Source: an uncultured Spartobacteria bacterium
Lineage (GTDB): Bacteria > Verrucomicrobiota > Verrucomicrobiia > Chthoniobacterales > JAATET01
Assembly: GCA_938011325.1 (NCBI GenBank)
Contig: CALLUD010000024.1
Span: 100,600-164,599 of the forward strand
Reading direction: 5' to 3'
Length of the DNA stretch: 64,000 nucleotides
In this document: piece after piece, positions 9,061-18,044 of the stretch
Layout of the letters: each line of letters begins with the position of its first letter
How positions within the stretch are numbered: the stretch's first letter is position 1
The notes under the pieces: generated by a model
What the model was told of the DNA's origin: nothing
Seen by the model: the letters and a program-made list of their open reading frames with translations, nothing else
The model's database searches: none
Position numbers and translations under genes: made by a program

Positions 9061-9112
9061 AAGGCAGGAGCCGGGAATTTCACTTCCTGTCTTCCTGCTT
9101 TCTTTGTTTTCA
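9061..9112 (+). terminator. Possible weak hairpin between gap and pgk
   Basis: AAGGCAGGA (9061-9069) can pair with TCCTGTCTT (9085-9093) with one G-U pair, followed by a T-rich run around 9100-9112. It may be an attenuating or processing hairpin between gap and pgk rather than a full terminator, because the three glycolytic genes look co-oriented and functional as a unit. Confidence 0.3.
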
Positions 9113-9127
9113 CTCCCTGACTTTTTC

Positions 9128-10372
9128 ATGGCCAAGAAAACCATTCGCGACCTCGACCTCGCCGGCAAACGCGTGCTGATGCGCGTCGACTTCAACGTTC
9201 CGCAGGACAAGCAGACCGGCGAAATCACCAACACCCAGCGCATCACCGCGGCGCTGCCCACCATTCAACATGCCCTCGACCAGGGAGCGTCCGTCATTCT
9301 GATGAGCCACCTCGGCCGTCCGAACGGGCAGAAAAATCCCAAATACACGCTGAAGGGCGTCGCCCAGAAGCTCGAGGAACTCCTCGGCAGGCCGGTTCAG
9401 TTTCTCGACGATTGCGTCGGCCCGGCGGTGGAGGAACATTGCGCGAATCTCAAGCCCGGCGACGTCGTTCTCCTCGAGAACGTCCGCTTCTACATCGAGG
9501 AGGAAGGCAAGGCGAAGGACGCCGAGGGCAACTCGATCAAGGCCGATCCCGCCAAGGTCGAGGCCTTCCGCGCGAGCCTCACGAAGCTCGGCGATGTTTA
9601 CGTGAACGACGCGTTCGGCACGTCGCACCGTGCGCACTCCTCCGTCACCGGGGTGAATCTCCCGGACAAGGTCGCCGGCTTCCTCGTCGAGAAGGAACTC
9701 GAGGCTTTCGGAAAGGTCATCGACAATCCCGAGCGTCCCCTGCTCGCCATCCTCGGCGGCGCGAAGATTGCCGACAAGATTCCGCTCATCCGCAACCTCA
9801 TCGACAAGGCCGATGAAATCATCGTCGGCGGCGGCATGGCCTACACGTTCCGGAAGGTGCTCGATGGAATGGAAATCGGCGACAGCCTCTACGACGCGGC
9901 CGGCGCCGGGATCATTCCCGAACTCATGGAAAAGGCGAAGGAGAAGGGAGTGACGATTCACCTGCCGGTCGATTTCGTCACCGCCGATGACTTCTCGCCG
10001 GAGGCCAACACCGGCTCCGCCACCGTCGAAAGCGGCATCCCCGCCGGCTGGCAGGGCCTGGACATTGGCCCGAAGACCCGCGAGCAGTTCGCGGCGGTCA
10101 TCGGTCGCGCGAAGACGATCATCTGGAACGGCCCGGCCGGCGTGTTCGAATTCGACAAATTCGCCGAAGGCACGAAGTCGCTGGCAAACGCCGTCGCGGC
10201 CGCCACCGCAGCCGGAGCGACCACCGTGGTTGGCGGAGGCGACACCGCCACCGCGGCGAAGAAATTCGGCGTCATCGACAAGGTGACCCACGCCTCCACC
10301 GGCGGCGGCGCATCCCTCGAGCTGCTCGAGGGCAAGACCCTGCCCGGCGTCGCAAATCTCAACGATAAATAA
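9128..10372 (+). CDS. pgk: Phosphoglycerate kinase
   Basis: Transfers phosphate from 1,3-bisphosphoglycerate to ADP. At 414 aa it is of normal length. The N-terminal substrate-binding signature KRVLMRVDFNVPQD, the MSHLGRPNG motif with its basic residue, the nucleotide-binding GGAKIADKI, and the C-terminal hinge GGGDTATAAKKFG are visible. The ATG at 9128 gives the canonical MAKKTIRDLDL; an upstream in-frame ATG at 9104 adds eight unlikely residues. The leader is pyrimidine-rich with no Shine-Dalgarno. Confidence 0.97.
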   Translation: MAKKTIRDLDLAGKRVLMRVDFNVPQDKQTGEITNTQRITAALPTIQHALDQGASVILMSHLGRPNGQKNPKYTLKGVAQKLEELLGRPVQFLDDCVGPAVEEHCANLKPGDVVLLENVRFYIEEEGKAKDAEGNSIKADPAKVEAFRASLTKLGDVYVNDAFGTSHRAHSSVTGVNLPDKVAGFLVEKELEAFGKVIDNPERPLLAILGGAKIADKIPLIRNLIDKADEIIVGGGMAYTFRKVLDGMEIGDSLYDAAGAGIIPELMEKAKEKGVTIHLPVDFVTADDFSPEANTGSATVESGIPAGWQGLDIGPKTREQFAAVIGRAKTIIWNGPAGVFEFDKFAEGTKSLANAVAAATAAGATTVVGGGDTATAAKKFGVIDKVTHASTGGGASLELLEGKTLPGVANLNDK

Positions 10373-10388
10373 TTCCCGCGAGGACTGT

Positions 10389-10410
10389 GGGATCGGGCGC
10401 TCCCGATCCC
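10389..10410. repeat. Perfect 9-bp inverted repeat between pgk and tpiA
   Basis: GGGATCGGG (10389-10397) and CCCGATCCC (10402-10410) form a strong hairpin with a 4-nt loop, 17 bp after the pgk stop and 27 bp before the tpiA ATG. There is no T tract, so it is more likely an mRNA stability, processing or pausing element than an intrinsic terminator. Confidence 0.5.
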
Positions 10411-10437
10411 GCGGATCCCGCAAAATCCCGAAATCCC

Positions 10438-11205
10438 ATGCGCAAGAAAATCATCGCCGCGAACTGGAAGATGAACCAGACCGTCGCCGAGACGGAGAGC
10501 TTCCTGAGCGACTTTCGACTCGAGGTGGAGGACGTGACCGGTGTCGAGATCGTCATTGCCCCCCCCTTCACTGCTCTCGCCAAACTCTCCGAACTCCTCG
10601 GCGGCTCGCAAAAGATCCGCCTCGGCGCGCAGAACATGTATTACCAGATGAGCGGCGCCTACACCGGCGAGATCAGCCCCGCGATGCTGCGCGAGCTCTA
10701 CGTGAAATACGTCGTGCTCGGCCACAGCGAGCGGCGCCAGCTTTTCGGCGAGACGGACGAACTCATCAACAAGAAGGTCCTCGCCGCGCTTCAATCCGAG
10801 TTGAAGCCGATTCTTTGCGTCGGCGAGACGCTCGAAGAGCGTGAAGCCGGCCGGGAAAATGAGGTTCTCGAGACTCAGCTCCGTGGCAGCCTGGCAAACG
10901 TGACCCCCGAGCAGATGCTCGAAGTCGTCATCGCCTACGAGCCGGTCTGGGCCATCGGCACCGGCAAAACGGCCAACTCGCAGCAGGCGCAGGAATGCCA
11001 CGTGCACGTCCGCAACGTGCTCGCGGAACTCACCGACAAGGCCACGGCTGAGAAGGTCCGCATCCAATACGGCGGCAGCGTCAAGCCGAACAACGCAGCG
11101 GAATTGATGGCGCAGCCCGACATCGACGGCGCCCTCGTTGGCGGCGCGAGCCTCGATCCGCGCAGTTTTGCCGAGATCGTCAAGGCCGGCGCGCCAAAGG
11201 ACTGA
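10438..11205 (+). CDS. tpiA: Triosephosphate isomerase
   Basis: Interconverts dihydroxyacetone phosphate and glyceraldehyde-3-phosphate. The 255-aa sequence has AANWKMN with the catalytic Lys near the N terminus, VLGHSERR with the catalytic His, AYEPVWAIGTGKTA with the catalytic Glu and loop 6, and the phosphate-binding YGGSVKPNN. The start at 10438 gives MRKKIIAANWKMN; an upstream GTG at 10387 falls on the hairpin and is unlikely. It is the last gene of the glycolytic cluster. Its TGA abuts the stop of the convergent sialidase-like gene, forming TGATCA. Confidence 0.97.
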   Translation: MRKKIIAANWKMNQTVAETESFLSDFRLEVEDVTGVEIVIAPPFTALAKLSELLGGSQKIRLGAQNMYYQMSGAYTGEISPAMLRELYVKYVVLGHSERRQLFGETDELINKKVLAALQSELKPILCVGETLEEREAGRENEVLETQLRGSLANVTPEQMLEVVIAYEPVWAIGTGKTANSQQAQECHVHVRNVLAELTDKATAEKVRIQYGGSVKPNNAAELMAQPDIDGALVGGASLDPRSFAEIVKAGAPKD

Positions 11206-12372
11206 TCACTCCAGCACGACCTTCCCGCGAACGCACCAAAGCCCGCGTTTGCCGTCGATGGTCGCATCGGCCAGCGCCAGCACGGTGCCGTCCGACAGCG
11301 GACACAGCGAGGACCACTGCTGGTCCTGGCCGGGTGTTTCGGGAAAGGGATGCGTGAATTTGCCAAACTTTCGCGCATTCCGATCGCCGACACTCACCGC
11401 AATTCGCTCGGACGGATCCCCTTCCTGCTTGAGCTGAAACGACAGCACCGTCGAACCATTGCGAAGCTGCCGCAGATACGGTGCGCCCGCGTAGGTCGAC
11501 GTGGGAAGCGGCTGAGCCAGCGCACTCCAGCGATTTGGGCTCCTGCCGTCCACGGCGCCTGATTTCCAATTGTCCTGCGCGGACGTGAACACGATCACCG
11601 GCTTGAACAAGCCGTCGAGGCCGTTGTCCTCGATCGTCACGGCGATTCCGGAATTGTCCCTCAACACCTGCGGCACGGGCATACCGTCACGATACCCCGC
11701 GCGGAATGCGATTGTTTCCGGCGCACTCCACGTTTTGCCGCCATCCATCGATCGCACCATGCTGATCTCCTGCTCGTCGCTCGAGCGATACGGCCCTTCG
11801 TTCGCGAAAAAGACCTGAATCTCGCCGCTGGGCAGCTGAATGCCGGCGGGTTCCCAGCAGCCGTTGAAGAATTCCCCGCCCGCCTCATACAAGGTCTCCG
11901 GCTCGCTCCAGGTGCGCCCGCCATTCGTGCTGCGTGTCACGCCGATGGAAAACGGATGCTGTTCGACGCCCTCCTTCGGATGAATCTTCCCGTCCTTTCG
12001 TTCGCCAAATGCGGAAGCCGGACGCCGATTGAAGAGGAAGAGCAGCGTGCCGTCCTTCAGCGGGAGCAGCTCCGCGTTCGTCAAATGCCCGTGCTCCCAT
12101 TCGGCAACCGGAATCGGCGCCTCCCACGTGCGGCCTCCGTTGCGGCTGCGGCGAATCTCGAGCTTGCCTCCGCGCGAGTAGGCGCAGATCAGGCGTCCCG
12201 GCGAAACCTCCACCGCGCGGCCGTAATTGGCGCCCTCCTGGATGAGCGCCAGGCTGCGCGGATCCCATTTGATGACCTCGCCGGCGCACAGCACGCGGGC
12301 GGTCAGCCACAGAACCAGAAACCCGACGATCCGCACGGACGGGATGATCCCGCGAGATTGGCGGGCGATCAA
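11206..12372 (-). CDS. Secreted Asp-box (BNR) sialidase-superfamily protein
   Basis: Predicted exported beta-propeller protein of the sialidase/neuraminidase superfamily (up to 388 aa). A hydrophobic signal-like segment (VGFLVLWLTARVLCAGE) is followed by at least three Asp-box-like motifs, SRNGGRTW, STNGGRTW and SMDGGKTW. Verrucomicrobial members often act on host or plant glycans, but the substrate is unknown and it may not be a true sialidase. The start is uncertain: TTG 12372 overlaps the stop of the upstream kinase gene, and GTG 12336 would begin right at the signal peptide. It is probably translationally coupled to the PfkB kinase. Confidence 0.78.
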   Translation of the reverse strand: MIARQSRGIIPSVRIVGFLVLWLTARVLCAGEVIKWDPRSLALIQEGANYGRAVEVSPGRLICAYSRGGKLEIRRSRNGGRTWEAPIPVAEWEHGHLTNAELLPLKDGTLLFLFNRRPASAFGERKDGKIHPKEGVEQHPFSIGVTRSTNGGRTWSEPETLYEAGGEFFNGCWEPAGIQLPSGEIQVFFANEGPYRSSDEQEISMVRSMDGGKTWSAPETIAFRAGYRDGMPVPQVLRDNSGIAVTIEDNGLDGLFKPVIVFTSAQDNWKSGAVDGRSPNRWSALAQPLPTSTYAGAPYLRQLRNGSTVLSFQLKQEGDPSERIAVSVGDRNARKFGKFTHPFPETPGQDQQWSSLCPLSDGTVLALADATIDGKRGLWCVRGKVVLE

Positions 12373-13286
12373 GAAATCGACTCGAACTGGCTCATCAGCT
12401 TGAAGAGCCGGTAACGCTCATTGATGTCGTCGTGTGTAACGGTGCGCAGCCGCTCGAGGCTGAACTGCTCGACGTTGTAGCTCGCGAGCACGCTGCCGTG
12501 CACGACCGCACGTCGCAGCCGGTCGAAGGTGATTTCGCCGCCATCCTCCGCGCTGAGATACCCGGCGAGTCCGCCGGCAAACGTGTCGCCCGCGCCGGTC
12601 GGATCGTGAATGTCCTCGAGCGGATATGCCGGGCAGCTGAAGAACGCATCCTTGCCGAAGAGCAGGCAGCCGTGCTCCCCCTTCTTGATTGCGACGATGT
12701 TCGGTCCCATCGCGCGAATCTTCCGCGCGGCGCGGATGAGGCTCGTTTCCTCGGTGAGCTGACGCGCCTCGCCGTCGTTGAGAATCAGCATGTCGATGCG
12801 CTTGAGGAGCGACAGCAGCTCGTCCTTCGCGATGTTGATCCAGAGATCCATCGTGTCGGCGATGATGAATTTCGGATTCCGGACCTGATCGAGAACGTGG
12901 TGCTGGAGCGAGGGCGCAATGTTCGCGAGCAGCACGATCGGCGTCTCCCGATACGACTCCGGCAAGGTCGGCGTGAAGCTCTCGAAGACGTTCAGCTCCA
13001 CCGAGCGGGTCTCACGCGTGTTCAGGTCCCACATGTATTCGCCGGACCACCGGAAGGTCTTGCCCGGCACCTGCTGCAGGCCCTCGGTGTCGATTTTGCG
13101 CGACTTGAAAAGCTCGAAATGCTCCTTCGGGAAATCGTCACCCACAACGCCGACCAGGTTTACCGAGTCGAAGAAACTTGCGGCCACCGAGGCGTAGGAG
13201 GCGGAGCCGCCAAGCAGATCGGCATGCTCCTCAATCGGGGTCTTGATGGTATCGAGTGCGATGGAACCAACAACGAGAACGGACAT
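12369..13286 (-). CDS. PfkB/ribokinase-family carbohydrate kinase
   Basis: Cytoplasmic sugar or nucleoside kinase of the ribokinase fold (305 aa). The N-terminal GSIALDTIKTP and LGGSASYASVAAS segment matches the substrate lid/binding region, VGVVGDDFPKE is typical, and DPTGAGDTFAGGLAGYL near residue 250 carries the anion hole and catalytic Asp. The substrate cannot be deduced. The downstream sialidase-like gene overlaps its end, which suggests a link between glycan release and sugar phosphorylation, but this is inference. Confidence 0.88.
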   Translation of the reverse strand: MSVLVVGSIALDTIKTPIEEHADLLGGSASYASVAASFFDSVNLVGVVGDDFPKEHFELFKSRKIDTEGLQQVPGKTFRWSGEYMWDLNTRETRSVELNVFESFTPTLPESYRETPIVLLANIAPSLQHHVLDQVRNPKFIIADTMDLWINIAKDELLSLLKRIDMLILNDGEARQLTEETSLIRAARKIRAMGPNIVAIKKGEHGCLLFGKDAFFSCPAYPLEDIHDPTGAGDTFAGGLAGYLSAEDGGEITFDRLRRAVVHGSVLASYNVEQFSLERLRTVTHDDINERYRLFKLMSQFESIS

Positions 13287-13331
13287 GGCGCGACACGATG
13301 CAAAACCCGCCGCGCTACTGGCGAGGAAATT

Positions 13332-16300
13332 TCACCCGCTCGTTGCGCCCGTGTGGCTCCTGCTTCCCTTCGCCAGGGCCGCGCGAAGGCTCTCGATGCG
13401 AATCGGCTTTGCGACAAAATCCGTCATTCCCGCAGCAAGGCACCGCTCGCGGTCCTCGCTCATGACATGGGCGGTCAGCGCAATGATGGGCATCGTCGCG
13501 CCGGCCTCCCGAAGCCGCCGTGCGGTCTCGAAGCCGTCCATGTTCGGCATCTGAATATCCATGAACACGAAATCGAACTCCTCCTTCGCGCACCTTTCGA
13601 GGCACTCCTCTCCACTCACGACCGTCTCGATCGAATAGCCGAGCGTCCCGAGCAGGCGCCGCACGAGCCGGCGGTTGATCGGATTGTCCTCGACCACGAG
13701 AATCCGCGTCGTCTTCGGATCCGGCAGCGCGGTGTCTCCATTCGGGAATTCGTCGTTCAGGTTGGGCTCCGGCTCCGGCTCATGCCCTTTCAGGATTCGC
13801 AGAAGCTCCTTTTTGAGCCCCCGGAAGTGCACGGGCTTCGTGAGTCGCCCGCGCTCCGTGCGGACATCCGGGAGAGCGGGAGACGCCGACGCGCCGATCG
13901 GCACGAGCGCCAGCACTCCAAGATCCCGCTCGGAGGCAATGTCCGCCACACGCTTCGCGACGGTCCTTTCCGATGAATCGACCATTACGAGATCCACGGG
14001 GGCGCCGCCGCTCACCGCTGCCTCCACTTCGTGGACATTCGCGCACGGAATCGGATCGGCATTCCAGCCCCTCAAAATCCGGGCGAACGACCTGCGAAGC
14101 CCGTCATTTGGCTCCACGACCAGAATCCGGCTTCGCTCGAGATCCGCCAGGGGCTCGCCACTGTCGCGCCCCCTGCCGAGATGGATGGAAAAATGGAATC
14201 GGGTCCCCACCCCGGGCTCGCTATTGACCTCGATGTTTCCCCCCATGGCCCGGACCAGCCGTCGGCAGATCGCCAGCCCGAGCCCCGCGCCTCCGAACCG
14301 GCGCGACATCGAACTGTCGGCCTGCGCGAAGGGTTCAAAAAGCTTCCCGACCTTCTCGGGCTCGATGCCAATTCCGGTGTCACGAACCTCGAAAGCCACA
14401 CCCACCGTGCGGCGGTCCAGGTAGGCAAGACGGCAGGTCACCACAATCTCGCCCTTCTGCGTAAACTTCACCGCGTTCCCGACGAGATTGGAAAGAATCT
14501 GCCGGAGCCGGCCGGAATCTCCGACCACCAGACTCGGGACCGTCTCCTCGAACTCGGCGAAAAGCTCCAGCCCTTTCGCAAAGGCCTGGCGGGCGTGGAC
14601 ATCAAGCACACCTTCGACGCACTCCTGCAAATCGAACTCGCGGCGTTCCAGCTCGAAGCGGCCGGACTCCATTCGCGAGAAGTCGAGAATGTCGTCGATA
14701 ATTGTGAGCAGCGAGTCGCCGCAGACCGAAATCGTGCGCAGATATTCGCGCTGGTTGCTGTCCAGTCGCGTTTGCGAGAGCAGGTTCGCGAATCCCAGCA
14801 CGCCATTGAGCGGAGTGCGAATCTCATGGCTCATCACCGCGAGGAAATCGCTCTTCGCATGACTTGCGGCATCGGCGGCGTTCTTGGCGGCGATGAGCTC
14901 CGCTTCGAACTTCTTTCGTTCGGTGACATCGCTCAGCGTCCCGGTCGTGCCGATGATTTCTCCATTCGCACCCCGCCGCACACGGCAGTATCCCTCCAGC
15001 CAGATGATCGCGCCATCGGCACGAACCATGCGGAAGGACAAATCGGTAAATTCCTGTTCGCCCGCGATCTTTTGCCGGTGCAGCTCGGCCACCGCGCCAC
15101 GATCTTCCTCGAAAATGAATGGCGCGTAGGACCTGCCGAGGGACTCGGAAAGCGAGTAGCCCGAAATCCGTTCCCAGGCCGGATTCAAAAACACCATCTC
15201 ACCCGCGGGATTCGTCTGGAACACCACCATGGCGAGGTCGGTGACTAGCTCGCGATACTTCGCCTCGCTGAGAGTAAGCTCGTCCTGGGCGCGTTTGATC
15301 TCCCGGAGATCGTGCCAGACCACGAGCATGACGCGGTGCTCTCCGATCGTCACATACGTCGTGCTCATGTCGACGGGAATGAGCTCGCCGGACTTGTGCC
15401 GCTTCAGCAATTCCGTCCGATACACGCCGGTCTGCTCCGTCTTCCGCCGAATCTCCTCCACGACCTCCGCCGAGGGGCGTCCGTCGGGCTGAAACTCCGG
15501 CCAGAAGGTCGCCAGCGGCTTGCGAACCAGCTCCAGGCGGTCGTCATAGCCGAGCATTTCCGCGGCCGCGCGATTGCAGTCCAACACCCCCTCGGGATCG
15601 ACAAGCATGTGCGGTTCCGTGGAGTCTTCAAAGATCACCCGGAACCTTTCATCGCTGATCCGGCGTTGCGTGATGTCGAGCATCACACCGTCCATCGCGA
15701 CCACCCGGCCATTCGCGTCGTAGGTAAATACCCCGCGATCCGACACCCACACGTAACCGCCCGCAGCGGTCCGTATCCGATACTCAATCGAGAAGATCGC
15801 GCGCTCGGCCCGGGTCTTTTCGAGATGGGCCTCCACCCGGGTGCGGTCGTCGGGATGAACCATGCCCAGCCACCCGGCCCGCGTGGGGTCCATTTCCCCG
15901 GGCTTGAAACCGAGCAAAGCCTCGCAACGCCCGCTGTAGACGGCTTCGTCGCGCTCGAAGTCGACGTGATAGACCACCTCGCCGAGCGCCTCGACAAGCA
16001 ATGCCTGCGCGTGCTCGACCATTTGCCTCGCCATCCGCTCCCCCGCCCGGTCGCGTTCGACCCGGAGCGTCTTCACGCGAAAGCTCCACACGAGAAGACC
16101 GATCGTCACCGAGGCAAGGGCCGCAACGCCAAATCCGACCCACATCGCCAGCCGTGCCCGCGCCATGCGATTCAAAAACTCACTGACGTCGAGATCCACC
16201 CCCACGCCACCCGACGGCCGACCCCGGGAGTCGAAAATCGGTGCCAGCCCTGTCATGAAGACCCCGTATTCATCGGCAACGGGAGTCGACGACTGGTAGT

Positions 16301-16811
16301 TCTCGCCATTCCGCAGCGCCATCGCCACGCGCGCGTCCTCCTCCGGAGATTCGCTCTGGTAGAACTCCATCACCCCCGAGGCTCTCATCTCGCGGGCAAA
16401 TCCGAGCCGATCCGCCTGCGTGGCTGTATCCAGCACGAAATACAATTTCCCGTCCCGCTCGACGAAGGAGTAGAGGTAGGCGAAATCAGGCATCCGCCGA
16501 TGCATCGTCACGAGCGGATCGATCAACTCCTGATAAAGAGGCGAGTCCGTCGATCCCGCCGTCTCCGCAAGCTGCCGGTGCTTGTCACCGTCCACCATGG
16601 CCGCCGCCGCACTCGCAAACCGCTGCAAATCGTGCTGCACATGGTGCAACTGGGCATCCAGCAGGAAATGGTCGATGACGAGCGTGCAGACCGCGGAGGA
16701 AAGAAACACGAGCAGCGCGGCCGCGATGGCGTCGCGAACGGGTCGGATTCGCAAGCTCCCCGATTCCACGGCGGGATTCCTTGCCTCGGGACCTGGGGCA
16801 ACGCGATTCAC
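13332..16811 (-). CDS. Hybrid sensor histidine kinase with three PAS domains and two receiver domains
   Basis: Membrane-bound sensor kinase of 1159 aa. TM1 at about 28-46 and TM2 at about 222-243 flank a periplasmic sensor region. PAS-like domains follow at about 270-385, 388-505 and 515-632, then a HisKA H-box SHEIRTPLNG (phospho-acceptor H662). The HATPase has an N-box near 770-785, DTGIGIEPEK at 811 and GGAGLGLAI at 840. The first receiver (about 895-1008) is degenerate: VVEPN replaces the acidic VVEDN, though D945 and K992 remain. The second (1036-1150) is complete (E1041, D1042, D1085, K1135). It starts with GTG. No separate response regulator is adjacent, so output presumably passes through a phosphorelay encoded elsewhere. 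Confidence 0.93.
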   Translation of the reverse strand: MNRVAPGPEARNPAVESGSLRIRPVRDAIAAALLVFLSSAVCTLVIDHFLLDAQLHHVQHDLQRFASAAAAMVDGDKHRQLAETAGSTDSPLYQELIDPLVTMHRRMPDFAYLYSFVERDGKLYFVLDTATQADRLGFAREMRASGVMEFYQSESPEEDARVAMALRNGENYQSSTPVADEYGVFMTGLAPIFDSRGRPSGGVGVDLDVSEFLNRMARARLAMWVGFGVAALASVTIGLLVWSFRVKTLRVERDRAGERMARQMVEHAQALLVEALGEVVYHVDFERDEAVYSGRCEALLGFKPGEMDPTRAGWLGMVHPDDRTRVEAHLEKTRAERAIFSIEYRIRTAAGGYVWVSDRGVFTYDANGRVVAMDGVMLDITQRRISDERFRVIFEDSTEPHMLVDPEGVLDCNRAAAEMLGYDDRLELVRKPLATFWPEFQPDGRPSAEVVEEIRRKTEQTGVYRTELLKRHKSGELIPVDMSTTYVTIGEHRVMLVVWHDLREIKRAQDELTLSEAKYRELVTDLAMVVFQTNPAGEMVFLNPAWERISGYSLSESLGRSYAPFIFEEDRGAVAELHRQKIAGEQEFTDLSFRMVRADGAIIWLEGYCRVRRGANGEIIGTTGTLSDVTERKKFEAELIAAKNAADAASHAKSDFLAVMSHEIRTPLNGVLGFANLLSQTRLDSNQREYLRTISVCGDSLLTIIDDILDFSRMESGRFELERREFDLQECVEGVLDVHARQAFAKGLELFAEFEETVPSLVVGDSGRLRQILSNLVGNAVKFTQKGEIVVTCRLAYLDRRTVGVAFEVRDTGIGIEPEKVGKLFEPFAQADSSMSRRFGGAGLGLAICRRLVRAMGGNIEVNSEPGVGTRFHFSIHLGRGRDSGEPLADLERSRILVVEPNDGLRRSFARILRGWNADPIPCANVHEVEAAVSGGAPVDLVMVDSSERTVAKRVADIASERDLGVLALVPIGASASPALPDVRTERGRLTKPVHFRGLKKELLRILKGHEPEPEPNLNDEFPNGDTALPDPKTTRILVVEDNPINRRLVRRLLGTLGYSIETVVSGEECLERCAKEEFDFVFMDIQMPNMDGFETARRLREAGATMPIIALTAHVMSEDRERCLAAGMTDFVAKPIRIESLRAALAKGSRSHTGATSG

Positions 16812-16965
16812 TGCGGCTCAAAATAAAAAAACCGCCCCGCCGGTGGCAAGGTTCGTGGAACGCGCCTTGCTTGTCTCCGCGGCGTCCATGTCACCACGCT
16901 GCAACATTCCCCGGATCTGTAGCATTGCGAGTTAAGCCTGAAATCTCTACCGAAGCGGTGCTGCG

Positions 16966-18039
16966 ATGATCTCGATCACGATTGACAATCTCGTCAAAAA
17001 ATTCGGCGAGAACGTGGCACTCGACGGCGTTTCCCTCCGCGTGGAACCGGGAGAGCTGTTTTTCCTGCTCGGGCCGAGCGGCTGCGGGAAGACCACCCTG
17101 CTTCGGAACATCGCCGGATTTTACATCCCGGACCATGGCCGCATCCTGTTCGGCGACGAGGACGTCACACGCCTCCCTCCCCACAAGCGCAACACCGGCA
17201 TGATGTTCCAGAGCTACGCGCTTTGGCCGCACATGACCGTCGCGCAGAACGTCGCGTTCGGCCTCGTGGAGCGGAAGGTGTCCAAACCCGAAATCGACCG
17301 CCGGGTCGCCGAAGCCCTCGAGTCGGTGAAAATGGCGCCCTACGCGTCTCGGAAGATCGCGCAGCTCTCCGGCGGACAGCAGCAACGGGTCGCGCTCGCC
17401 CGCGCGCTTGTCATTCGTCCCCGCGCCCTGCTGCTCGACGAGCCGCTCTCGAACCTCGATGCGAAGCTCCGTCTTGAGATGCGCACCGAGATCCGTCGCG
17501 TTTGCAAGGAATTCGGCCTCACCGCCATCTATGTGACCCACGACCAAAAGGAGGCTCTCTCGATCTCCGACCGCATGGCGATCCTCGACGGCGGCCGGGT
17601 CGCACAGATCGGAACGCCCGAGGCCATCTATCGCCGGCCAAAATCGAAGATCGTCGCGGACTTCATTGGCGAAACCAACTTCCTCGAAGGCCGGATCCTC
17701 AGCATCAACGGAGGCAGCGCCCGCGTGGAAACGCCCGCAGGCATTTTCGAAGGAGCCATCGCCGACTCCGACTGGACTCCCGCCCCGGGCGAAAGCGCCA
17801 CCCTGTCCATTCGCCCCGAATGCTGGCGCATCGAAATGGAAGCACCCGCGCAAAATTCCGTCGCAGGCCGGATCGGGGAATCCGTCTACCTCGGAGAGGT
17901 CGCGCAATACCAGTTCCAGCCGACCAGCGGACCCGCGTTGAAGATCTTCGAGCTGAATCCCGAACTCGCGCGCCGCCCGCAGGATCGTGAACTCCACGCG
18001 GTCGCCTCGCCCCACGACGTGGTCGTCCTGCAACGCTAG
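16966..18039 (+). CDS. Iron/polyamine-type ABC importer ATPase (FbpC/PotA-like)
   Basis: Cytoplasmic ATPase of a CUT/FbpC-type importer (357 aa). Walker A GPSGCGKTT is at residues 36-44, followed by the Q-loop in MMFQSYALWPHMT, the ABC signature LSGGQQQRVALARAL, Walker B LLLDEPLSNLD and the H-loop in YVTHDQKEALSISD. A TOBE-like regulatory domain follows after residue 240. It is the first gene of a three-gene transporter operon; the binding protein begins 5 bp after its stop. The cargo is probably ferric iron, but polyamine or phosphonate cannot be excluded. Confidence 0.92.
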   Translation: MISITIDNLVKKFGENVALDGVSLRVEPGELFFLLGPSGCGKTTLLRNIAGFYIPDHGRILFGDEDVTRLPPHKRNTGMMFQSYALWPHMTVAQNVAFGLVERKVSKPEIDRRVAEALESVKMAPYASRKIAQLSGGQQQRVALARALVIRPRALLLDEPLSNLDAKLRLEMRTEIRRVCKEFGLTAIYVTHDQKEALSISDRMAILDGGRVAQIGTPEAIYRRPKSKIVADFIGETNFLEGRILSINGGSARVETPAGIFEGAIADSDWTPAPGESATLSIRPECWRIEMEAPAQNSVAGRIGESVYLGEVAQYQFQPTSGPALKIFELNPELARRPQDRELHAVASPHDVVVLQR

Positions 18040-18044
18040 CGGCA

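Noticed and set aside
15312..16826. Open frame of 504 aa on the plus strand opposite the sensor kinase
   Set aside because: It shows no motifs; the kinase on the other strand has H-box, HATPase and receiver motifs throughout.
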